Assembly: GCA_902782875.1 (NCBI GenBank)
Contig: CACZPE010000272.1
Location: 1 to 12,322 of the forward strand
DNA: 12,322 nt
Reading direction: 5' to 3'
DNA from: an uncultured Ruminococcus sp.
GTDB taxonomy: Bacteria > Bacillota_A > Clostridia > Oscillospirales > Ruminococcaceae
Position numbers and translations under genes: made by a program. Within the stretch, counting starts at the first letter, position 1, and every line of letters starts with the position of its first letter. Shown here in pieces: positions 7,023 to 12,322 of this stretch. The notes under the pieces are model-generated. The model was given only the letters and a program-made list of their open reading frames with translations. It did not search any database and was not told where the DNA came from.

Positions 7023-9692
7023 ATGCACAGAAAAATCATTTCACTGATCGCAGCGGTAACGGTGCTGACAGGATATTCCCTGCCTGCCTTTGCGGAGGAA
7101 ATATCCGACGTGACCACACCCGATATCGTACAGGAGGATGTGCAGGATACGACTGCCGAAGACAGCGCAGAAACCGATGCAGTCCCTGAGACGGCTGATG
7201 CGGACGAAGCATACGAAACTGAAGAAGAGCCCGACGATACCATCGTTACGGAAGACGCTGCAGACGAGCAGGAAGCCGAAAGCACAGACGATGATGAGGA
7301 TATTCCCTACACGCAGCCATCTGCGGATACATCTGCTGAAACATCCGAAGAAACATCAGAAGATGTGCAGGAAGAATCGGACATCTCCGAAGACACAGCC
7401 GAAGCTGCGCCCGAGGAAATAACGGAGGAAACCGACGAAGAAAGCTCCTCCGATGAAGCAGAGGAAAAAGCGCAGGACAATGAAGAAACAGCAGAAGAAG
7501 AACTTGAACTCAATGCTGCTGACTGGTATTCATGGGATGCTGCAAACGGTGTGCTGACTCTGAGGGGACAGCTGCCGGATACTTATTATGACGGGGAAGC
7601 GGAAAAAGATTATGATCTTGCAACACTTGCAGGCATTGACCGCAGTGCTGTAAATAGAATAGTCATAACAAGCGGCACAAAGGCAGGAAGCTCTGCACGA
7701 GCTATGTTCTATGGATTGAAAAATCTGGCACAGATAGATGGGCTGCGAAATCTTGACACATCAAAGGTCACTGATATGAGCTTTATGTTTGCCAGAAGCT
7801 TCATCTATACCAGCGGTATGACATCGCTTGATTTTTCAGGCTTTGATACATCGAATGTCAAGAGTATGCGCGGTATGTTCTCTCACTGCGGGTATCTGAC
7901 ATCACTTGATCTTTCAGGCTTTGATACATCAAATGTAACGGATATGTCCGCTATGTTCGTTGATTGCTGGAATCTGGAAACCCTTGATCTTTCAGGCTTT
8001 GATACATCAAAGGTCACTGATATGAAAGAAATGTTTGCCAGCAGCTTCGGCTACAGCAGCGGTATGAGATCGCTTGATCTGTCAGGCTTTGATACTTCAA
8101 ATGTTACGGATATGTCAGATATGTTCGTTGGATGTAAATATCTTACATCTCTTGATCTTTCAAATTTTGATACATCAAAAGTCAAAAGTTTTGACTGCAT
8201 GTTCCAGCGCTGCTGGAATCTGAGATCTGTCGATCTTTCGGGTTTTGATACTTCAAATGTCGAGGATATGTCATATATGTTCTGTTACTGCCAGTCTCTG
8301 ACATCACTTGATCTTTCAAAATTTGATACATCAAAGGTCAAATATATGAGCTGTATGTTCGTTGGATGTGAAAGCCTGGGTATACTGGATCTTTCAAGCT
8401 TTGATACAGGCAATGCCGAGTCCATGGGCGGAATGTTCGGCAACTGCGAAAGTCTTATGGCTGTGTTTGTATCCGACAGATGGACTACAAAAAATGTAAC
8501 ATCGTCGGAAGATATGTTTGAAGACTGCTATATGCTCTCGGGCGGCAACAACACGGTATATAACAGCGCCAAGACCGATAAGGAATATGCAAGGATAGAC
8601 AGGCCGGGCGCACCGGGATATTTCTCCGAAAAGATAACTGCCCCCGCAAAGCCTTCGTTCACAGTGACCGCAGGCAGCAAAAAGGCTGTATTGCAGTGGA
8701 ATAACGTCAGCGGAGCAACTTCGTACAGGGTATACCGCTATGAGAACAATACATTCAGATTCCTTACGGAAACGACAGGCACAGGCTATACAGATACGGG
8801 CCTTACAAACGGCAAAAAGTATGGCTATCTGGTAAGGGCGTTCAGAGGAACTGCAGGCTCTGCATATACCACAGCGGATATAAAGTATGTAACGCCGGTT
8901 GCTGTGGCCCCCGCAAAGCCGACCTTTTCCCTCACCGCAGGTGACGCAAAGGTCAGCGTAAAATGGAACACCGTGAGCGGCGCGGACTGCTACAGGGTAT
9001 ACCGTTATGAGAACGGTGCCTTCAAATTCCTGAAGGAAACTACAGGCACAGACTATACCGACACAGGTCTCACCAACGGCAAAAAGTACGGCTATCTTGT
9101 AAGGGCATTCAGCGATGGCACGGGCTCTGCATATACCACAGCGGATATAAAATATGCTACACCTGTTTCTGCAGCGCCTGCAAAGCCTTCGTTCACGGCG
9201 ACATCCGCAACGGCGAAAGTGACCGTGAAATGGAATACGGTGAGCGGCGCCACATCCTACAGGGTATACCGCTATGAGAACGGTGCATACAAGTTCCTCA
9301 AGGAGACAACAGCCACAAGCTATACCGACACAGGGCTCACTAACGGAAAAAACTACGGCTATCTGGTAAGGGCGTTCAAGGGGAATACAGGTTCTGCATA
9401 TACAAATGCAGATCTGAAATATGCTATGCCCGTAGCAAAGCCTCACTTCTGGGCAAATGCAGGCGACCGTATGGCGACGGTCAGATGGAACAGCGCAAAG
9501 GGCGCCGCATCCTACAGGGTATACCGCTATGAGAACGGTGCCTTCAAGCTCCTGAAAGAGACAACCGGCACGGGCTATACCGATACGGGGCTCACTAACG
9601 GCAGAAAGTACGGCTATCTTGTAAGAGCGTTCAACAGCACGGGCGGCTCTTCGTATACCACCGATGATGTGTATTATGTAACGCTGGGATAA
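7023..9692 (+). CDS. Secreted BspA-like (DUF285) protein with FN3-like repeats, copy B
   Basis: This is an 889-residue paralogue of the gene at 4284 with the same plan. It has a signal peptide cleaved probably after A24 (AFA-EE), an acidic Asp/Glu/Thr/Ser spacer to about residue 162, and a conserved domain starting at W168 (the same residue number as in copy A). Nine DUF285 repeats follow (244-485), then four FN3-like units (541-889). ATG 7023 is preferred to ATG 7017: AAGGAGG (7007-7013) is only 3 bp from 7017 but 9 bp from 7023, and the broken third copy begins at the matching Met (MYRKIIS versus MHRKIIS). No cell-wall sorting signal or dockerin is present. The function is probably surface or extracellular binding, inferred from the family only. 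Confidence 0.9.
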   Translation: MHRKIISLIAAVTVLTGYSLPAFAEEISDVTTPDIVQEDVQDTTAEDSAETDAVPETADADEAYETEEEPDDTIVTEDAADEQEAESTDDDEDIPYTQPSADTSAETSEETSEDVQEESDISEDTAEAAPEEITEETDEESSSDEAEEKAQDNEETAEEELELNAADWYSWDAANGVLTLRGQLPDTYYDGEAEKDYDLATLAGIDRSAVNRIVITSGTKAGSSARAMFYGLKNLAQIDGLRNLDTSKVTDMSFMFARSFIYTSGMTSLDFSGFDTSNVKSMRGMFSHCGYLTSLDLSGFDTSNVTDMSAMFVDCWNLETLDLSGFDTSKVTDMKEMFASSFGYSSGMRSLDLSGFDTSNVTDMSDMFVGCKYLTSLDLSNFDTSKVKSFDCMFQRCWNLRSVDLSGFDTSNVEDMSYMFCYCQSLTSLDLSKFDTSKVKYMSCMFVGCESLGILDLSSFDTGNAESMGGMFGNCESLMAVFVSDRWTTKNVTSSEDMFEDCYMLSGGNNTVYNSAKTDKEYARIDRPGAPGYFSEKITAPAKPSFTVTAGSKKAVLQWNNVSGATSYRVYRYENNTFRFLTETTGTGYTDTGLTNGKKYGYLVRAFRGTAGSAYTTADIKYVTPVAVAPAKPTFSLTAGDAKVSVKWNTVSGADCYRVYRYENGAFKFLKETTGTDYTDTGLTNGKKYGYLVRAFSDGTGSAYTTADIKYATPVSAAPAKPSFTATSATAKVTVKWNTVSGATSYRVYRYENGAYKFLKETTATSYTDTGLTNGKNYGYLVRAFKGNTGSAYTNADLKYAMPVAKPHFWANAGDRMATVRWNSAKGAASYRVYRYENGAFKLLKETTGTGYTDTGLTNGRKYGYLVRAFNSTGGSSYTTDDVYYVTLG
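7752..8477 (+). repeat. DUF285 repeat array, 9 units with higher-order period (copy B)
   Basis: There are nine units, seven of 26 codons and two (units 1 and 4) of 30 codons. Units 1 and 4 share a four-residue expansion (ARSFIYTSGM and ASSFGYSSGM) that also removes the usual Cys. Spacing 30+26+26 occurs twice, giving an 82-residue (246-bp) higher-order period from 7752 and again from 7998, consistent with duplication of a three-unit block. A degenerate tenth unit follows (NVTSSEDMFEDC). Confidence 0.85.
8643..9692 (+). repeat. Four FN3-like repeats (copy B)
   Basis: Units start near 8643, 8910, 9177 and 9432. They match the copy A units one for one: unit 3 of both genes passes into unit 4 through a PVAKP junction rather than an alanine-proline linker. 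Long near-identical DNA stretches around TACAGGGTATACCG are shared between units and between genes, so unequal crossing-over or gene conversion is plausible. Confidence 0.8.
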
Positions 9693-9707
9693 ACGAAGGC
9701 GTTCATT

Positions 9708-9728
9708 ACACCAAAATCTTTTTGGTGT
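9708..9728. terminator. Possible terminator hairpin after copy B gene
   Basis: A perfect 9-bp stem, ACACCAAAA (9708-9716) and TTTTGGTGT (9720-9728), with a TCT loop lies 15 bp past the stop codon. The position suits termination, but the stem is AT-rich and no T-run follows, so it is not a canonical intrinsic terminator. It may also act with the promoter just downstream. Confidence 0.4.
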
Positions 9729-9742
9729 TCACTATAAAACAG

Positions 9743-9771
9743 TTGATATTTTTCTCCTTATATGATAAAAT
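9743..9771 (+). promoter_or_regulatory. Predicted sigma-A promoter for the broken third copy
   Basis: The -35 is TTGATA (9743-9748), the spacer is 17 bp, and the -10 is TAAAAT (9766-9771) preceded by TGA (extended -10). This is the strongest promoter match in the window. It aligns base for base in layout with 6907-6935, so the promoter of the degraded gene appears intact. The start of transcription is expected near 9778. Confidence 0.75.
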
Positions 9772-9791
9772 TGTTTTGTCATATAAGGAGA
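9753..9791. promoter_or_regulatory. 13-bp perfect palindrome spanning the third-copy promoter
   Basis: The arms 9753-9765 (TCTCCTTATATGA) and 9779-9791 are exact reverse complements around a 13-base centre that begins with the -10. It shares the core TTATATGA/TCATATAA with the palindrome at 6915-6957. The two differ at pairs 6917/6955 (G-C) versus 9753/9791 (T-A) and 6920/6952 (T-A) versus 9756/9788 (C-G), both pairing-preserving. The right arm also supplies an AAGGAG sequence. Confidence 0.75.
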
Positions 9792-9832
9792 TTTTAAATG
9801 ACAATGAAAGAGACATAAGGAGTAACAAACAG

Positions 9833-10062
9833 ATGTACAGAAAGATCATTTCACTGATCGCTGCGGCAGCGGTGCTGACGGGGTATTCCCTGAAAACGGT
9901 ACGTACAGATTCCTGAAAGAGACGGCAAATACGTATTATGAAGACAGGGACGTCAGAAACGGGAAAAAGTACGGCTATCTTGTAAGGGCAATGAACAGCA
10001 CGGGAGGTTCATCCTATACAGCCTCTGATGTGCGTTATACGATTATGGATACTACATACTGA
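9833..10062 (+). pseudogene. Remnant of a third BspA/FN3 paralogue, internally deleted and frameshifted
   Basis: ATG 9833, with AAGGAG at 9817-9822, opens a signal peptide nearly identical to that of copy B (MYRKIISLIAAAAVLTGYSL). After CTG 9890 the sequence jumps into the last FN3-like unit in another frame (9889-10062: PENGTYRFLKET... to a TGA at 10060). The unit's tail is recognisable, with GKKYGYLVRA and NSTGGSSYTASDV. In the signal-peptide frame, translation stops at 9916, giving 27 residues. Against copy B, the lost segment would be about 2449 bp (7083-9531), joined at a shared TG, which accounts for the frame change. The FN3 tail has no stop, so the deletion may be fairly recent. The promoter and RBS look usable, so a short hydrophobic peptide could still be made. 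Confidence 0.85.
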
Positions 10063-10071
10063 TCAATAAAC

Positions 10072-10093
10072 CATCCGGACAATTATACGGATG
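10072..10093. repeat. Small inverted repeat before the DUF7832-like gene
   Basis: CATCCG (10072-10077) pairs with CGGATG (10088-10093) across a 10-base loop, just after the end of the third-copy remnant. It has no T-run. It could be a weak terminator or nothing. Confidence 0.3.
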
Positions 10094-10136
10094 ATAACCT
10101 ATGAAATTTTTCCGCCATTGGAGAAAGGACAGGACC

Positions 10137-10721
10137 ATGAACGAATACAAGCTTTACGACTCCGCCGACAAGTATTATGACCAGGCACTAGTACACTATC
10201 GCCAGACAAACAAGACGGATAAGAACACCCTGACCGATGAGGATTACCGCGAGGCAAACAGGTGGGCGGGACTGCATATCGCCATGTTTATGACATGGAT
10301 AATACGCCGCCGCTTTGAGAGTGGGATATTCTCGGAGATAGACGGCGCACAGGCGGCGCTGGAGGACCTCCGCGCCGAGAGGATCACAGGGTCGGATTTC
10401 CTCGAGAAATTCTGTGAGGGCAAGCTGCAGGGGAAGCACCTGTCGGATGATATCACACCATTCGTTGATGCCTTCTACGGGGAGTACCTGGAGCCCTTCT
10501 ATACCGAGTGGGTCCTGGACTGTATATTCGACGTTCCCTTTGAATTCGGCTGGTCCTGGGAGGAATATCACAAGCTTGAGGAACTCCTTGATGAGCGCTA
10601 TAATGAATATCTCGAAAATGCGAAGCACGAGGAGGAGAAGCGCGAGAAACAGGCGGAAAAGCAGGAGCAGAATAACGGCGGACTGTTTAAGAAGCTGTTT
10701 TCGGGATTCGGGAAAAAATAA
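10137..10721 (+). CDS. DUF7832-like soluble protein of unknown function
   Basis: This 194-residue protein has no signal peptide or membrane helix. The pattern resembles the DUF7832 family: Y-D-x-A-x-x-H near the start (Y14-D15...H20), AGLHIAMFMTWII (44-56), RITGSDFLEKFCEGKL (82-97), and a closing WEEYHKLEELLDERYNEY (141-158). The name comes from motif memory rather than a search, and the biochemical role is unknown. After the domain, a highly charged helix (about 160-178) leads to GLFKKLFSGFGKK (182-194), a basic amphipathic end that might touch membrane or a partner. ATG 10137 is preferred to ATG 10101, because GGAGAAAGGA lies about 7 bp before it and nothing comparable precedes 10101. It is the first gene of a probable four-gene operon with the two-component system. 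Confidence 0.7.
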   Translation: MNEYKLYDSADKYYDQALVHYRQTNKTDKNTLTDEDYREANRWAGLHIAMFMTWIIRRRFESGIFSEIDGAQAALEDLRAERITGSDFLEKFCEGKLQGKHLSDDITPFVDAFYGEYLEPFYTEWVLDCIFDVPFEFGWSWEEYHKLEELLDERYNEYLENAKHEEEKREKQAEKQEQNNGGLFKKLFSGFGKK

Positions 10722-10753
10722 GACGGGGCTGAAGCCTCCGCCGGGGGTAGAAT

Positions 10754-11203
10754 ATGAAGCTGAATTTAACTACTGTGATGAGGATGGTCGTGGTGATAAT
10801 CGGCGGCGTTCTGATCATATATCTCTGTACGCTCATGGGCAGGATCGCAAAGAGCATGATGCCCTCAGACGAGCAGCAGGAGAGGCTCGAGAAGATCTCT
10901 GCCGAAGTGACCGAGGTGGATCATACAGCAGGCGGGATGCGAAGGGTCAGCCTGATGATAATAAGAGTGAAGTATAACTATGACGATGCGGAGTATTTCG
11001 CGTCGATAACCGGCAGAAGTGGTATAAAGGTCGGCGATATGGTAGATATATACATAGATCCCGATAACCCGTCGGATGCATGGCTTGCAGGGCGCAATGA
11101 CTTCGGTGACTATGTCACTCTCACACTGGTGATAGTCCTGGTGACCGTGCCGCTGTCCCTGCTCTTGTCACGTACGCTGCGAAGGCGGAGAGAGTCTGAA
11201 TAA
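10754..11203 (+). CDS. DUF3592-like small membrane protein
   Basis: This is a 149-residue protein with a membrane helix at about 8-28, a beta-rich middle domain and a second helix at about 119-138, followed by a basic tail (RTLRRRRESE) that should be cytoplasmic. The motif GDMVDIYIDPDNPSDAW (94-110) matches the G-D-x-V-x-I-x-x-D-P-x-x-P signature seen in DUF3592 proteins, whose function is not established. The start is preceded by a G-rich GGGGGT about 7 bp upstream, a weak RBS. It lies 32 bp after the DUF7832-like gene and 12 bp before the response regulator, so it is probably co-transcribed. It might be an accessory membrane component of the signalling system; that is inference from position only. 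Confidence 0.7.
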   Translation: MKLNLTTVMRMVVVIIGGVLIIYLCTLMGRIAKSMMPSDEQQERLEKISAEVTEVDHTAGGMRRVSLMIIRVKYNYDDAEYFASITGRSGIKVGDMVDIYIDPDNPSDAWLAGRNDFGDYVTLTLVIVLVTVPLSLLLSRTLRRRRESE

Positions 11204-11215
11204 GCAGGTGTTTTT

Positions 11216-11890
11216 ATGGTTGATATACTTATTGTTGAGGATAATGCAGAGCTTTCCACGCTGCTGTGCGATTTTCTGCGGGCTGAGGACTATACCGTAA
11301 GCACCGCCGACACAGGGGAAAAGGCGCTGTCGCTGTATGAGAAATACGGCGCAAGGCTGGTGCTGCTCGACATAAACCTGCCCGGGATCGACGGCTTTGC
11401 CGTGTGCAGGCGCATACGCGAGCATGACAACACACCCGTGCTGATACTCACCGCACGCACCGACAAGGAGGATAAGCTGAGCGGCCTTATCCTGGGGGCT
11501 GATGACTATATCGAGAAGCCCTATGATATTGATATACTCATAGCCAAGATAAAGGGTATATTCCGCCGCCGACTTGCAAGAGACATAATAACCGAGGGGG
11601 ATATCACGCTCAATATCGCGGACGGCACCGCATCAAAGGGCGGGACTCCCCTGACGCTCACCGCAAAGGAGTTCGAGCTTCTCCGCCTGCTTATAGAAAA
11701 CAAGGGGCAGACACTGACAAAGGAATATATCTTTGACCGTGTATGGGGCTCTGACAGCGAGTCCGAGCCGCAGACGCTCACGGTGCATATAAAATGGCTC
11801 AGGCAGAAGATGGAAAAGGACCCGAAGTCCCCCGAGCATATCATAACCGTGTGGGGAAAGGGCTACAGGTGGGAAAATGAAGGCATATGA
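11216..11890 (+). CDS. OmpR/PhoB-family response regulator
   Basis: This is a 224-residue DNA-binding response regulator. The receiver domain (1-115) has the acidic pair E8/D9, phospho-acceptor D52 (LLDINLPG), switch T79 and conserved K101 (EKP). The C-terminal winged helix domain (about 125-222) shows LTLTAKEFELLRLL, the recognition-helix region TLTVHIKWLRQKM and the closing wing VWGKGYRW. All key residues are intact. It should be phosphorylated by the histidine kinase encoded next, whose start overlaps this gene by 14 bp. The RBS is a weak AGGTG about 6 bp upstream, so expression may depend on coupling with the upstream gene. Targets are unknown; the nearby ABC operon is a typical kind of target for such pairs in Firmicutes. 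Confidence 0.95.
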   Translation: MVDILIVEDNAELSTLLCDFLRAEDYTVSTADTGEKALSLYEKYGARLVLLDINLPGIDGFAVCRRIREHDNTPVLILTARTDKEDKLSGLILGADDYIEKPYDIDILIAKIKGIFRRRLARDIITEGDITLNIADGTASKGGTPLTLTAKEFELLRLLIENKGQTLTKEYIFDRVWGSDSESEPQTLTVHIKWLRQKMEKDPKSPEHIITVWGKGYRWENEGI

Positions 11891-12322
11891 CAGAATGGCT
11901 GCAGTTGTGATCATACTCATGACTGCGGCTGCTCTCATGATCCCGGGGCTGCTGCCTGAAGAGGGCAAAGACGGGCAGTTCTTTGTGGATGTGCGCCGTA
12001 TAGAGAAGGAGCTCGTACAGGATGGATACGCCGATGCTGCCGATTACAGCACTGTAGCTGCCGTTGTGAAGTATGAGGGGCAGGCGGATTTCTATGACTG
12101 CGGCCATGAATATGTCATAGCGGATGCGGGAGGAGCCCTTTACAGGATAGACAGGGCTGAAAGGGATACAGGCGGCACAAGGCCGTATGTGTTCGCAGCG
12201 CTTGCTGCATTCGTGGTCATCACAGCGGGAGTGCTTATATACATAAGGCAGAAGATAATAAAGCCCTTCGGCAGGGTCTCGCAGTTTCCGTATGAGCTGG
12301 CAAAGGGCAATCTCACGATGCC
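11877..12322 (+). CDS. Sensor histidine kinase, N-terminal part (runs off window)
   Basis: An open frame from ATG 11877 runs without a stop to the window edge (148 complete codons). It has a membrane helix at about 7-26, a short extracellular domain of about 77 residues (27-103), a second helix at about 103-122 and the start of a HAMP linker (RQKIIKPFGRVSQFPYELAK). The phosphorylation-histidine and ATPase domains lie beyond the edge. The IxKPF...FPxELAKGxL stretch is typical of Firmicute sensor kinases. The start overlaps the response regulator by 14 bp with AGGTGGG close upstream; ATG 11895 is a possible alternative. The small extracellular domain contains a single Cys (75) and has no recognised sensor fold. 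It is the partner kinase of the upstream regulator. Confidence 0.85.
   Translation, partial: MKAYDRMAAVVIILMTAAALMIPGLLPEEGKDGQFFVDVRRIEKELVQDGYADAADYSTVAAVVKYEGQADFYDCGHEYVIADAGGALYRIDRAERDTGGTRPYVFAALAAFVVITAGVLIYIRQKIIKPFGRVSQFPYELAKGNLTM

Noticed and set aside
7307..7513. Minus-strand Ser-rich frame opposite the acidic spacer (a similar one at 4241-4606)
   Set aside because: Runs of GAA/GAT codons read as Ser/Ala/Val-rich sequence on the other strand. Both are shadows of the acidic spacers.
8394..9446. Long minus-strand open frame of 350 codons opposite the copy B repeats
   Set aside because: It lies wholly antisense to repeat-coding DNA and its repetitive Cys-rich product mirrors the FN3 codons. 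It has no RBS or family resemblance.
9880..9900. Programmed -1 frameshift joining the third-copy signal peptide to the FN3 tail
   Set aside because: A -1 shift would restore the frame, but no slippery heptamer, internal Shine-Dalgarno or downstream structure is visible. A deletion explains the junction fully.
10414..10977. Plus-strand frame of 187 codons spanning the end of the DUF7832-like gene and the DUF3592-like gene
   Set aside because: It overlaps two better-supported genes in another frame, has Arg/Ser-rich composition typical of an off-frame reading and has no RBS.

Overview
The window looks like a chromosomal segment from an anaerobic Gram-positive Clostridia, most likely a Ruminococcus-like member of the Oscillospiraceae. 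This is inferred from strong AGGAGG-type ribosome binding sites, frequent ATA and AGA/AGG codons, an FtsX-type ABC transporter operon, and large secreted BspA-like (DUF285) proteins carrying fibronectin-III-like repeats. All recognised genes lie on the plus strand. I see no tRNA, rRNA, transposase or CRISPR array.

Left part (1-4158). Two exact copies of a 33-bp GC-rich element precede a three-gene operon: a large FtsX/MacB-type ABC permease, a CPBP (CAAX-like) membrane metalloprotease and an ABC ATPase. The genes are tightly packed; the last two overlap by 4 bp. The set resembles peptide-export or antimicrobial-peptide-resistance transporters, with an embedded membrane protease as the unusual partner.

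Middle part (4159-10062). Two intact paralogues encode secreted proteins of 857 and 889 residues with the same order: signal peptide, Asp/Glu/Thr-rich spacer of about 135 residues, a short conserved domain beginning at Trp168 in both, a 26-residue DUF285 repeat array, and four FN3-like repeats. Neither shows a sortase signal, dockerin or SLH anchor. A third copy follows as a fossil: its promoter, RBS and signal peptide survive, but a deletion has joined the signal peptide out of frame to the last FN3 repeat. The second and third copies have matching sigma-A-type promoters (TTGATA, 17-bp spacer, extended -10) embedded in a perfect inverted repeat. The two palindromes differ by two compensatory base-pair changes.

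Right part (10063-12322). A probable four-gene operon holds a soluble DUF7832-like protein, a small two-helix DUF3592-like membrane protein, an OmpR-family response regulator and the N-terminal third or so of a sensor histidine kinase that runs off the window. The last two overlap by 14 bp and should form one two-component system. Its targets cannot be read from the sequence; the ABC operon and the surface proteins are the obvious nearby candidates, but that is inference.
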